A DNA stretch of 64,000 nucleotides. Origin: Stenomitos frigidus ULC18. GTDB taxonomy: Bacteria; Cyanobacteriota; Cyanobacteriia; Leptolyngbyales; Leptolyngbyaceae. The notes beneath the pieces are model-generated. The model ran no database searches. It saw only the letters and a list, made by a program, of their open reading frames with translations, and was not told the origin of the DNA. Shown in pieces: positions 27,323 through 40,772 of this stretch. Made by a program: the position numbers and the translations under genes. The DNA is taken from assembly GCF_003003795.1 (NCBI RefSeq), contig NZ_PVWK01000014.1, positions 1 through 64,000 on the forward strand, given 5' to 3'. Numbering within the stretch: the first letter of the stretch is position 1; each line of letters starts with the position of its first letter.

Positions 27323-27421
27323 CCTGGGAGTTGTATACCTCGTGTTAGATGAGTTGCCCCAGAGAAACGAATACCATCAAGATATCGTCAAAGCGATTAG
27401 TTGTTTCCAGCGATCGAATCT

Positions 27422-27970
27422 ATGCGTTTTTCAACTCTACCGCTTCGCTACTTCGTGCTCTTAGCCGCCAGTATGGGCACGATGCTCTACAGCACGACCA
27501 GCTTAGCCGCTGAAAAAGTTGTCTTAAAGTACGGCATCTTTCAGGAATCCCTTTCCGTCGCCGAACTCTCAAGCTTTGCGGAAACAGGCGATCCATCACC
27601 GACACTAGCGGCTTACATGAAGCTAGCAAACAAGAAACCAGAAGAAGTACGCGATGCGTTAACTAAGCAGGTCAAAGTTAGCCCAGTCGTGCTTGACCAA
27701 GCGTTGAATAACGTTGTGGGAGAACGGCTGCTTGACGAAGTTGGGAAAACGGTACATACGTCTACCGACACAGCCAACCGTCAAGCGTTACGCTCAGCGC
27801 TGGTGCTATCTGCCAGTGATGACAGCAAGATCTCGCTCATAGAGGCGATCCAAAAGTATCCGACTCAAGAAGTCGAGGTTGAAGGCGATCGGTTAGTCGA
27901 TACTGCCACTAAGCTCAGCGAACTGGAGAGTAGTATTCGCAAAATTTTAGGCGTTTTTAATCAGCTTTAA
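27422..27970 (+). CDS. Exported DUF1400 protein
   Basis: This 182-residue protein has a signal peptide (about residues 1-30, LAASMGTMLYSTTSLAAE) followed by a DUF1400 domain: KVVLKYGIFQESLSVAELS, then ALRSALVLSASDD and KYPTQEVEVEGDRL. DUF1400 is usually the N-terminal part of cyanobacterial alpha/beta-hydrolase proteins; here it stands alone. The protein should be periplasmic or lipid-associated. The ATG at 27422 places the signal peptide correctly; the TTG at 27401 would add seven residues. The function is unknown. Confidence 0.85.
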   Translation: MRFSTLPLRYFVLLAASMGTMLYSTTSLAAEKVVLKYGIFQESLSVAELSSFAETGDPSPTLAAYMKLANKKPEEVRDALTKQVKVSPVVLDQALNNVVGERLLDEVGKTVHTSTDTANRQALRSALVLSASDDSKISLIEAIQKYPTQEVEVEGDRLVDTATKLSELESSIRKILGVFNQL

Positions 27971-27988
27971 TGGTTGAAGCAACCGGAT

Positions 27989-28237
27989 CTAATAAGCCAG
28001 TGTCTCCAGGGTTTCACGGAGATAAGACCGCACCAAATTGTCGAGGTTAAGACCAGTTAACCGACCGTCTGTGTTGCGCTCTAGCTGCCAGCGCTCAAAC
28101 CCAGAACTTGCCGAGATCGCCTGCTTGAGGTTATGCCAAATCTCAGAATCAACGGGAAGCTGACCAAGAAGGTCTTTGGGTACACCTCCTCGTTGGGAAG
28201 TATTCTCAAAGGAGGAGGGAAACTGCGAATTAGCCAT
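27989..28237 (-). CDS. Small cyanobacterial protein of unknown function
   Basis: This 82-residue soluble protein reads MANSQFPSSFENTS, then DLLGQLPVDSEIWHNLKQAI and SGFERWQLERN, and ends in SYLRETLETLAY. It has a mostly helical pattern and no TM helix. A GAGG lies 6 nt before the ATG at 28237, which favours this start over the longer frame to 28264. The composition looks like a real gene. It is convergent with the DUF1400 gene. Confidence 0.7.
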   Translation of the reverse strand: MANSQFPSSFENTSQRGGVPKDLLGQLPVDSEIWHNLKQAISASSGFERWQLERNTDGRLTGLNLDNLVRSYLRETLETLAY

Positions 28238-28450
28238 AAACACCTCAAGGAGAAAAGACTTCAAAGCTCTGCTAGAGATAGATACATTACCACCAATGGG
28301 TAACTTAGCAGAGCAAATGCTATGCCATTACAGAATAGCGCACCCAAAAAATTGGAGTGTGTTGGCTACGACATTTTAGTACCATGTTTTTGACACGAAG
28401 ACGCTCAGCGTTCTGATTTTCTTAGACTCTACTCTCTAATCTCCGACCAC

Positions 28451-29737
28451 ATGATTTCAGTTGAGCAAGCAGAGTCAATGATCCTGAGCCTCGTGCATCC
28501 CTTCGATGCCGATCGCAATCGGGAGGTGTTGGAGCTACCGGATGCCACTGGTCGAGTCTTGGCAGGCTCCATCGCCAGCGCGCTGGACTTTCCGCACTGG
28601 GATAATTCGGCCATGGATGGCTATGCGGTGCGCTACGCCGACGTACAGGCGTGTTCAGCGGAGTCTCCTGTGACGCTGGAGATCATTGAAACCATTCCAG
28701 CCGGCTATCAACCGCAACAGACCGTGCTAGCAGGGCAGGCGGCTCGCATTCTCACGGGTTCAGTCATGCCGGATGGCGCGGACACGATCGTCATTCAAGA
28801 AGAGACCCAACGAGAAGGGAACTTGGTCACAATTTTGGCGGCTCCCCAGCCAAATGCCTTTGTGCGGCGTCGGGCTGCCTTTTATCAAGCAGGCAGCCCA
28901 CTCCTGTCGTCAGGGCTACGGCTGCAGGCTCCAGAGATCGCCGTGCTGGCAGCGGCTCAGTGCGCCCAGGTGCCTGTCTACCGTCAACCACGGGTAGCCA
29001 TTCTGTCTACAGGCGATGAACTAGTGAGCATCGATCAACCGCTCCAACCGGGCGACATTGTGGATTCCAATCAGTATGCGCTGGCAAGTTTAGTCGCGCA
29101 GGCAGGAGCGATTCCACTAAGGCTAGGCGTTGTACGGGACGAGCCAGAAGCACTCAAGCAGGCGATCGCCAATGCCCTCGATCGTGCCGATATGGTGCTT
29201 TCGTCCGGTGGGGTCTCTGTTGGCGACTACGACTACGTTGAAGACATCCTCGCTGCTCTGGGTGGCACGATCCACATTCGCGCCGTCGCTGTAAAACCGG
29301 GGAAGCCCTTGACAGTAGCAACCTTTGCCTCCACCCTCACACCCTCACATCCTCACACCCCTCCACCCCTCCTCTACTTCGGTCTTCCCGGCAATCCCGT
29401 TTCGGCACTGGTGACCTTTTGGCGCTTTGTGGAACCAGCATTACGCAAGCTGTCGGGCCTACCGGAACCAACCTGGAAACCGACGTTTGTGAGGGCAAAA
29501 ACGCGAGTGGCGTTGCGATCGGATGGCAAACGCGAATCATACCTCTGGGGGCAATTGCATCTGGTCGACGGACTGTATGAGTTTAATCTGGCGGGCGGTA
29601 GCCATAGTTCGGGAAATTTGATCAATTTAGCTGGAGCCAGTGGGTTAGCGATCGTGCCAATTGGGCAAACTCACATTAGCAGCGGGGATTCGATTCAAGT
29701 AATGTCAATCGGGTCAGCGCTCAGCAAGGCATTTTGA
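28451..29737 (+). CDS. moeA: Molybdopterin molybdenumtransferase
   Basis: MoeA inserts molybdate into adenylated molybdopterin. The motifs are DNSAMDGYAVR (domain II), ILTGSVMPDGADTIV, the MPT-binding GDELV, SSGGVSVGDYDYVED and GLPGNPVSALVTFW. At 428 residues it is slightly long. After PGKPLTVATFA there is a Pro/His/Thr-rich loop (TPSHPHTPPP) encoded by C-rich heptamer-like DNA at about 29332-29375, just before the conserved FGLPGNP. The ATG is at 28451. The next gene follows 14 nt after it. Confidence 0.9.
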   Translation: MISVEQAESMILSLVHPFDADRNREVLELPDATGRVLAGSIASALDFPHWDNSAMDGYAVRYADVQACSAESPVTLEIIETIPAGYQPQQTVLAGQAARILTGSVMPDGADTIVIQEETQREGNLVTILAAPQPNAFVRRRAAFYQAGSPLLSSGLRLQAPEIAVLAAAQCAQVPVYRQPRVAILSTGDELVSIDQPLQPGDIVDSNQYALASLVAQAGAIPLRLGVVRDEPEALKQAIANALDRADMVLSSGGVSVGDYDYVEDILAALGGTIHIRAVAVKPGKPLTVATFASTLTPSHPHTPPPLLYFGLPGNPVSALVTFWRFVEPALRKLSGLPEPTWKPTFVRAKTRVALRSDGKRESYLWGQLHLVDGLYEFNLAGGSHSSGNLINLAGASGLAIVPIGQTHISSGDSIQVMSIGSALSKAF

Positions 29738-29751
29738 AGGAATAAAAGTGC

Positions 29752-31596
29752 ATGATCAACTCATTTTCTGTCATCGTCCCAGTGCTGAATAAAGAAAATG
29801 AGATTATTCGCACATTGGAAAGTATTGATGCCAGCATCGCTTTCTTTCATCAGCATCATGACGGCACTCAAGCGGTTCATTCCGAACTGATTGTGGTTGA
29901 TGAAGGATCGACTGATCGCACACCAGCATTGCTTGAAGCGTTTAGTCAAAATAAACCTTATTTCAAAGTAATTAAGCACTTCAGAAGCCTAGGTATTGGC
30001 CCTGCCAGAAACACTGGAGCCAAGATTGCGAAGGGCGATATTCTATTTTTCTGTGATGGTGATGACTTAGTTTTCAAAGAGCATATTTATCTCTGCTTTA
30101 TGCTGCTCAACCATCAGCCCACTCCAGGTGAAACAGCGCTGAAGAACGTTGAAATTACGGTTGGCGATAAATCCTATCCACTGACATTACCGCCGCATCC
30201 AGTTGGCATTGTAAGGACGGGTGTGCAGATGCAAGACGCACTTCATCCCTATTGGAAAGCCGCGATCGAAAATACGCTTGCCCTCAATTTATGCATCCGT
30301 CGAGATTGTCATGAATTTATCGAAGGCTTTCCTGAAGCACCCGTTTATAAGCAAATTGGTGGGTGTGAAGATGTGTCCTATGATTTGTGGATGGCGAAGT
30401 TTTTTAAGGTACTCAAAGTCGAGATTGAAACGGTTGAGTATATTCGCTATCCCGGCAACAATTTCGATCGGCAGCTGAAGAAATTTCAAGCGGCACCGGA
30501 TCAATACCAGGATGAAACACCGCCAGAGGAACAAGCGCTTCACTTGCTGCGACGAAAATTGGAGCACGATCGCTTTAGCTATCTCACCGAAAAGTTCAAA
30601 AAAGTGACCTGGAATGCTGCCTTTTTTCCTATTTTGAACTGGCAGCAGCTAGCTAACGATTATTTAGCACAAGACTGCTACTCCGAAGCCATTACGCTGT
30701 ATGAACAGGGCATGGTTGCAGAACCTGACACCCGCGAAAACGTTAGAAACATTCTAGCAGCGGCTTACAATAACTTCGGCTCCGCGTTCCACAAACAAGG
30801 CGATCTGGAGCACGCAGGTCTTTATTTCAAAAAGGTGATCGATCTGAATCCAACCCTCTCTTCTGGTGATCTTGCGAGAGTCCACTTTAACCTGGGTACG
30901 GTGCTGCATAAGCAGAGACAATTTGAGCAAGCAATACCGTATTTGCAAAAAGCGGTTGCCCTACAACCCGGCTTTCCAGAGGCGATCGCAGAACTTTCAG
31001 CCGTAACGAATCAATGGCAACTGCTGACGAAAGGCTATCAGTTTTCGAGCGGCTTTGCTGCGGCTGATCTCACCCCCTTGTCGAGCTATTTCGATCGCTT
31101 TAAGTCAGTCGCACTGAACGCCTTAGAGATTGGGAGCCGCGATGGACGCGTCACCTGCTGGCTACTGGACAATGTGTTACTTCAACCAGCCGCAACGATC
31201 ACCTGCGTCGATCGCTTTGAAGGCTTGACTGATGAGCAACCGATTTTGGAGCGTTTCGAGGCAAATATTGCTCGTACAGGTGCGGCTGAAAAAGTGCGTC
31301 AGATCGCTGGCAAGCCGGGTGAGGTATTGCGATCGCAGCCCAACCATCATTACCCATTAGTCTATGTCGGTGGTATGACAACTGCCAGCGAAACACTCGA
31401 AATAGCGGTACTCAGTTGGAGTTTGCTCACCGTTGGCGGCGTGATTGTCTTTGCAGACTATGAGTTGAAGCCAGGGCAAACCCTGACTGAACTGCCACCC
31501 AAGAGCGCGATCGAGGCCTTCGCCAATCTGTTTAGCAATAAGCTCAGGCGACTCTATCAAGGCAGCGCAGTACTACTGGAGAAAATCGCAGAGTAG
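29752..31596 (+). CDS. Family 2 glycosyltransferase with TPRs and a methyltransferase-like C-terminus
   Basis: This 614-residue fusion has a GT2/GT-A domain (about residues 1-240): SFSVIVPVLNKENEI, LIVVDEGSTDRT, then the DXD-like FCDGDD. Two or three TPR units follow at about 300-420 (AAYNNFGSAFHKQGDLEHAG, YLQKAVALQPGFPEAIAEL). A Rossmann-like SAM-binding domain spans about 440-610, with LEIGSRDGR and ITCVDRFEG. GT2 plus TPR suggests surface polysaccharide or protein glycosylation (inference). It lies 14 nt downstream of moeA and is convergent with the TPR-GT9 array, which shares its TPR-glycosyltransferase design. Confidence 0.78.
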   Translation: MINSFSVIVPVLNKENEIIRTLESIDASIAFFHQHHDGTQAVHSELIVVDEGSTDRTPALLEAFSQNKPYFKVIKHFRSLGIGPARNTGAKIAKGDILFFCDGDDLVFKEHIYLCFMLLNHQPTPGETALKNVEITVGDKSYPLTLPPHPVGIVRTGVQMQDALHPYWKAAIENTLALNLCIRRDCHEFIEGFPEAPVYKQIGGCEDVSYDLWMAKFFKVLKVEIETVEYIRYPGNNFDRQLKKFQAAPDQYQDETPPEEQALHLLRRKLEHDRFSYLTEKFKKVTWNAAFFPILNWQQLANDYLAQDCYSEAITLYEQGMVAEPDTRENVRNILAAAYNNFGSAFHKQGDLEHAGLYFKKVIDLNPTLSSGDLARVHFNLGTVLHKQRQFEQAIPYLQKAVALQPGFPEAIAELSAVTNQWQLLTKGYQFSSGFAAADLTPLSSYFDRFKSVALNALEIGSRDGRVTCWLLDNVLLQPAATITCVDRFEGLTDEQPILERFEANIARTGAAEKVRQIAGKPGEVLRSQPNHHYPLVYVGGMTTASETLEIAVLSWSLLTVGGVIVFADYELKPGQTLTELPPKSAIEAFANLFSNKLRRLYQGSAVLLEKIAE

Positions 31597-31620
31597 GGGC
31601 AGGACGTGCCATGCCCTTAC
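31593..31620. repeat. Palindrome between convergent genes
   Basis: GTAGGGGCA and TGCCatgCCCTTAC form an imperfect hairpin that overlaps the stop codons of both convergent genes. It may serve as a two-way terminator. It belongs with the GTAGGG-type palindromes at 54136 and 61584. Confidence 0.5.
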
Positions 31621-32924
31621 GTTTGGCGTTCTACCCACAGCGCCAACTCTGCGGCAACGCGCTCAAACACCCCTTGCCAGCTTCCCCGTTGCCGTTGCCG
31701 AAACAGTCGCATGGTGGGATACCAGGGGCTATCGTCTCGCTCTAGCAGCCAACGCCAATCGGGGGCAACCGAGAGCAGTAACCAAACAGGCTTGCCCAAT
31801 GCGCCTGCTAGATGGGCAACCGCCGTATCGATCGTGATTACTAAATCGAGTTGAGCGATCGCCGCCGCCGTAGCCGTAAAATCGTCCAGTGACGCACTCA
31901 AAGACTGAATGGGCAACTCAGCCAGGGCTTGGAGATCCGCCTCTGGAGCACCTTTTTGCAAGCTAAAGAAAGCAATTCCGGGCAACTGGCACAACGCTCG
32001 AAACTGTTCGATCGCGCAGGAACGGTAGCGATTGTTTTTGTGATCAGGATTCCCTGTCCAGGCAATGCCGACTTTGAGACGAGTGCCTGGTGGCACCTTT
32101 AAACGCAACGGATGGTCAACGGGTGGAGACAGGTAAGCAACCGGAGCGGGAATCGTCTCTAACGTTGTGCTGCACAGATGCGGCAAACTGAGTAACGGTG
32201 CATGAACATCGAAGTCTGGTAGCGGCGCACCTTGAGCAATTAATTGGTCAATACCTGCCGCTGTTTCAAGCAAACGCAACAGAGACGGCTGACACTCGAC
32301 AATTACCCGTCCCCCTCGATCGCGCACCAGGGCGGCATAGCGAATGAATTGAATCGTGTCTCCAAAGCCTTGCTCTGCGTGAAGCAGGATTGTTCTACCT
32401 ATCAGCGGCGATCCATCCCAAAGCGGTTGCGCAAACAATCGGGGTGCCCAACCAGGCTGCCGCCAGCGCCACTCGTATTCCTGAAAACCCTGCTGCAAAG
32501 CGCCTGTGAGCAACAGGGCATGACCTAAGTTCTTGTGCGCACCGGCCGAATTGGGAGCCAGCTGAGTGGCAGTGCGATAGTGGGCGATCGCTTCCTCCAG
32601 CCGACCCAACCGTCGCAACAGAAAGCCCTGATTGTAATACGCATCCACAAACTCAGGCTTCAGCGCGATCGTCTGCTGGCTATGGAACAAGGCATCTTCT
32701 AAGCGATCCTGCTTTTGCAGCACCAAGGCCAGGTTGTAGTGAGCCTCTGCATAATCTGGTTTGAGCGCGATCGCACGGTTGAAATGGGCGATCGCGTCCT
32801 CATAGCAACCTTGCTCCTGCAATGCTGTCCCCAAATTGCCCCAGGCTTCAGCGGCATCAGGCTGTAGTTGCACCACCCGTTGCAGAAAGGGAATCGCCGC
32901 TACTGCTTGCCCCACACTACACAA
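31617..32924 (-). CDS. TPR and GT9-like glycosyltransferase, third module of the array, start lost
   Basis: Four or five TPRs (for example GCYEDAIAHFNRAIALKPDY) lead into a GT9/heptosyltransferase-like domain with AEQGFGDTIQFIRYAALV, VGIAWTGNPDHKNNRY and ITIDTAVAHLAGALGKPVW. The first start codon in frame is a TTG at 32924, which falls inside a TPR. The frame continues upstream to about 33035, and there it reads LPIALQHYYNGNFAEAEQVC, homologous to the first residues of modules 1 and 2. The module therefore lacks its natural start and joins the heptamer linker of the upstream giant ORF one frame off. It may be a frameshifted third part of that protein or may be expressed from a non-standard start. 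Confidence 0.7.
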   Translation of the reverse strand: MCSVGQAVAAIPFLQRVVQLQPDAAEAWGNLGTALQEQGCYEDAIAHFNRAIALKPDYAEAHYNLALVLQKQDRLEDALFHSQQTIALKPEFVDAYYNQGFLLRRLGRLEEAIAHYRTATQLAPNSAGAHKNLGHALLLTGALQQGFQEYEWRWRQPGWAPRLFAQPLWDGSPLIGRTILLHAEQGFGDTIQFIRYAALVRDRGGRVIVECQPSLLRLLETAAGIDQLIAQGAPLPDFDVHAPLLSLPHLCSTTLETIPAPVAYLSPPVDHPLRLKVPPGTRLKVGIAWTGNPDHKNNRYRSCAIEQFRALCQLPGIAFFSLQKGAPEADLQALAELPIQSLSASLDDFTATAAAIAQLDLVITIDTAVAHLAGALGKPVWLLLSVAPDWRWLLERDDSPWYPTMRLFRQRQRGSWQGVFERVAAELALWVERQT

Positions 32925-32950
32925 CGCAACCCCTAGAATTTGTAGTGCTT

Positions 32951-37468
<4,518 letters not shown>

Positions 37469-37902
37469 TGGCAGGATTCCTATCCTGTGCTGGCAGTCTA
37501 TTCTACCCGCCTCATCAGAGCGAGTAACAGCTCGTAATGGCCTGTAACGAAAAGGATCCAGCAGTCAGCGGTCAGAAGTCAGAAGTCCGGAGAAAACTAA
37601 CTCAAAACTCTCTAGCAACGCGGCGCGAAGCGCTACTCAAAACTCTCATCCCCCTCCCCTCTACGGTTACTACCGCTCAGTGCATACGGCTTTCACTACT
37701 GCTGTAGCAGGGCCACCAGCGATACAGTATCAGTACACAAAAATACATACGGTCTCATGGGGAGCCGAACCCCACTACTGCAATTGATTTGATTCATCAC
37801 AACTGAAGACGCCAGGTTCTGGCGATGTCCCTGTAACCGCTGCCTTTTGCTCTATCAGTTGTCTCATTTATCGCTACAAATGGCGTGGTAGGAGAACCAA
37901 TC
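37469..37902. promoter_or_regulatory. Divergent promoter region of the TPR-GT gene and clpC, with repeats
   Basis: About 37558-37575 holds GGTCAGC-type units, and about 37597-37650 holds CTCAAAA units around the palindromic core (AACGCGGCGCGAAGCGCTAC). About 37755-37775 has a GGGG/CCCC hairpin (GGGGAGCCGAACCCC) that resembles a T-arm, but no tRNA can be folded around it. A long leader before clpC is likely. No gene is seen. Confidence 0.45.
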
Positions 37903-40437
37903 ATGTTTGAACTGTTCACAGAAAAAGCCATTCGGGCAGTGATGCTGTCCCAGGAAGAAGCCCGTCGTCAGGGACACAACCTAGTTGGCACTGAGCAAGT
38001 GCTGCTAGGCATCCTCCGTGAAGAAACAAGCCTTGCCGCACAAATTTTGGTTGATCTGGGCGTCACCTTAGACGCAGCTCGCACTGAATGTGAAAAAATT
38101 GTGGGTCGTGGCACAGGAAGCATCCCAGCAGAATTGCCTTTCACACCCAGAGTTAAGCGCATGTTTGCTGAAGCAATGCAGCAAGCGCAACAACTTGGGC
38201 AGAGCCTTGTCACGCCTGAACATCTGCTGCTGGCATTGACACAAGGCAACGAAACAGTTGCTACTAAGGTGCTGCAAACGCTTAATGTTGATCCGTTTCA
38301 GGTGCAAGATCGCATTTTGCAGGCGATCGGTCTTGAGACGATTGGCGAAGCGGCTGTGCCTGTGGGTGGGCGTGAAGCCTCACCATTCACCAGCCGTAGC
38401 AATGCCCAAACGCTGACCCTAGAAGAATTTGGCACTAACCTGACCCGGCTTGCGGCTGCAGGCAAGATCGATCCCGTTGTGGGTCGCCAAACTGAAATCG
38501 AACGCGTCGTACAGATTCTCGGTCGCCGCACCAAAAACAACCCGATTTTGATTGGGGAACCGGGTGTGGGGAAGACCGCGATCGCCGAAGGGCTTGCCCA
38601 GCGTATCATCAGTGGTGATGTACCCAGCAACCTCGAAGACAAGCAGGTGATTAGCCTCAATATGGGTTCGCTCGTGGCTGGTACCCGCTATCGTGGTGAG
38701 TTTGAAGAACGCCTAAAGAAAGTGGTTGCCGAAGTGCAAGCCAACAAAAACATCATTTTGGTGATCGACGAAGTGCATACACTCGTCGGTGCCGGATCGA
38801 CTGAAGGCAGTATGGATGCGGCGAACTTGCTGAAGCCAGCCCTTGCACGCGGCGAACTGCAATGCATCGGAGCCACCACCCTGGATGAATACCGTCAGTA
38901 CATTGAGCGTGACGCCGCGTTGGAACGTCGGTTCCAACCAGTTCAGGTGGGTGCGCCCAGCGTCAGTGAAACGATCGAAATCCTGTTCGGTCTGCGCGAT
39001 CGCTACGAGCAGTTCCACAAAGTCAAGATCGAAGACACTGCGTTAGTTGCGGCAGCGACACTATCCGATCGCTACATCGCCGATCGTCATCTACCTGATA
39101 AAGCGATCGACCTGATCGACGAAGCAGGTTCGCGTGTGCGGTTGGCACAGACCCAGCACTCCCCCACCAAAGCCTTCCGCAAGGAACTGCGGCAGGTCAC
39201 GAAGGATAAAGAAGCAGCCGTCAATGCTCAGGATTTCGACGCGGCTGGGAAGTTGCGTGATCGGGAGCTAGAGCTAGAAGCGCAAATTAGCGGTCAGCGG
39301 TCAGCCGTCAGCGGTCAGCCATCAGACTCAACTCAACACTCTCTTCCCCACACCCCACACCCCACACCCCACACCCCAGCCGTAACAGAGGACGACATCG
39401 CCCAAATCGTCGCTTCCTGGACAGGCGTGCCCGTGCGGAAGCTGACTGAACTGGAATCTGAGCAACTCCTGTACCTTGAAGATGCGTTGCATGAGCGGGT
39501 GATTGGTCAGGATGAAGCCGTCAAGTCAACAGCTCGTGCGCTTCGACGGGCACGGGTGGGGCTGAAGAGTCCCGATCGCCCGATCGCGAGTTTCTTCTTT
39601 TCAGGTCCCACAGGGGTTGGCAAAACAGAACTGGCGAAAACGCTGGCGGCCTACTTCTTTGGCAGTGAAGAGGCCATGATTCGGTTAGACATGTCTGAGT
39701 TTATGGAAGGGCACACGGTGTCCAAGCTGATTGGTTCACCTCCGGGTTACGTAGGCTACGGTGAAGGCGGACAGTTGACTGAAGCAGTGCGGCGTAAGCC
39801 TTACTCAGTGGTGCTCTTCGACGAAATCGAGAAAGCCCATCCCGATGTCTTCAACCTCATGCTGCAACTGTTGGATGACGGTCGCTTGACGGATGCTCAA
39901 GGTCGGACGGTCAACTTCAACAACACGCTGGTCATCATGACCTCAAACGTGGGTTCCAGAGTGGTTGAAAAAGGCGGCAGTGGGTTTGGGTTTGAGTTTG
40001 CCAGTCAGGCTGATGCACAGTACAGCCGGATGCAGGCATCGGTGAATGAAGAACTCAAACAGGTCTTCCGTCCCGAGTTCCTGAACCGTCTGGACGAGAT
40101 CATCGTCTTCCGTCAACTGACCCGTGATGAAGTGAAGCAAATTGCGGATCTGCTCATCCGTGACGTGGCGACCAATCTCACCGATCGCGGCATTGCCCTG
40201 CAAGTCACCGATCGCGTTAAGGATCGGCTGGTAGTCGAAGGCTACAATCCTAGCTACGGTGCCCGATCGCTCCGTCGAGTGATTACCCGCTTGCTCGAAG
40301 ATGCCCTGGCAGAAGCCTTGCTGTCGGGAACGATTAAGGAAGGCGATACTGCGATCGTTGATCTGGATGATGACAATAACGTTGTGGTTCATCCGGCAGC
40401 ACTAGCAGAACGGCTGTTAGAAGCGATCGTCGCTTAA
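37903..40437 (+). CDS. clpC: ATP-dependent Clp protease ATP-binding subunit, second-type ClpC
   Basis: This 844-residue HSP100 unfoldase works with ClpP. It has an N-terminal double Clp-N repeat (residues 1-145, [20 protein letters not shown]), AAA-1 with Walker [10 protein letters not shown], a short UVR-like middle segment, and AAA-2 with [15 protein letters not shown] and [14 protein letters not shown]. The ATG at 37903 follows AGGAG by 8 nt. The N-domain is more divergent than in the main cyanobacterial ClpC (MFERFTEKAIKVIM), so this is likely a second paralogue. A repeat-derived loop of about 35 residues ([13 protein letters not shown] and HPTPHTP; DNA about 39286-39385) sits between the UVR segment and AAA-2, replacing the usual acidic linker. 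Confidence 0.9.
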   Translation: MFELFTEKAIRAVMLSQEEARRQGHNLVGTEQVLLGILREETSLAAQILVDLGVTLDAARTECEKIVGRGTGSIPAELPFTPRVKRMFAEAMQQAQQLGQSLVTPEHLLLALTQGNETVATKVLQTLNVDPFQVQDRILQAIGLETIGEAAVPVGGREASPFTSRSNAQTLTLEEFGTNLTRLAAAGKIDPVVGRQTEIERVVQILGRRTKNNPILIGEPGVGKTAIAEGLAQRIISGDVPSNLEDKQVISLNMGSLVAGTRYRGEFEERLKKVVAEVQANKNIILVIDEVHTLVGAGSTEGSMDAANLLKPALARGELQCIGATTLDEYRQYIERDAALERRFQPVQVGAPSVSETIEILFGLRDRYEQFHKVKIEDTALVAAATLSDRYIADRHLPDKAIDLIDEAGSRVRLAQTQHSPTKAFRKELRQVTKDKEAAVNAQDFDAAGKLRDRELELEAQISGQRSAVSGQPSDSTQHSLPHTPHPTPHTPAVTEDDIAQIVASWTGVPVRKLTELESEQLLYLEDALHERVIGQDEAVKSTARALRRARVGLKSPDRPIASFFFSGPTGVGKTELAKTLAAYFFGSEEAMIRLDMSEFMEGHTVSKLIGSPPGYVGYGEGGQLTEAVRRKPYSVVLFDEIEKAHPDVFNLMLQLLDDGRLTDAQGRTVNFNNTLVIMTSNVGSRVVEKGGSGFGFEFASQADAQYSRMQASVNEELKQVFRPEFLNRLDEIIVFRQLTRDEVKQIADLLIRDVATNLTDRGIALQVTDRVKDRLVVEGYNPSYGARSLRRVITRLLEDALAEALLSGTIKEGDTAIVDLDDDNNVVVHPAALAERLLEAIVA
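39286..39385 (+). repeat. Heptamer insertion inside clpC
   Basis: Four GGTCAGC-type units are followed by four CCCCACA units, all in frame and open. The flanking protein ([12 protein letters not shown] and [17 protein letters not shown]) is normal ClpC. Confidence 0.9.
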
Positions 40438-40461
40438 AAGCTGATCAAGTTTTACAACGTA

Positions 40462-40492
40462 TGCCCTGCACTTCAATGGTGTAGGGCTTTTT
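40462..40492 (+). terminator. Rho-independent terminator of clpC
   Basis: GCCCTGCAC pairs with GTGTAGGGC around a 7-nt loop and is followed by five T residues, 25 nt past the clpC stop. Confidence 0.8.
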
Positions 40493-40772
40493 CATAATAA
40501 TTGATCGTTTTTCGACTGATGATTGCAGTCTCTCATTGTGTTGAGCGATCGCATTGAATTGGCGTGTTTTGATGCAGAAGTTGTTGGGGCGATCGTTCTG
40601 ATCGTGTATTGGCTAGATTAGACAGGACTTTAAAGGAAACCAGCCCGAAGAAATCCTGAACCTTTCGGGCTAAGCAGCAGGTAGGGCGTATGATGCGGAA
40701 AAGCGAAGCCGTTCGGGGGAGTTGGAAGGACAAGACTGTGGTGTGGTCAGACGGCGTGCGGGGGTTGCCCCT
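40493..40772. other. Spacer before the TIR gene
   Basis: I see no gene and no strong promoter here. The frame of the TIR gene is open up to a TTG at 40722 without protein-like sequence. Confidence 0.35.

Noticed and set aside
37755-37775. GGGG/CCCC hairpin with GGTTCGG on the minus strand, resembling a tRNA T-arm
   Set aside because: No anticodon or D-arm can be placed at the right distance, and the T-loop lacks the invariant A after TTCG.
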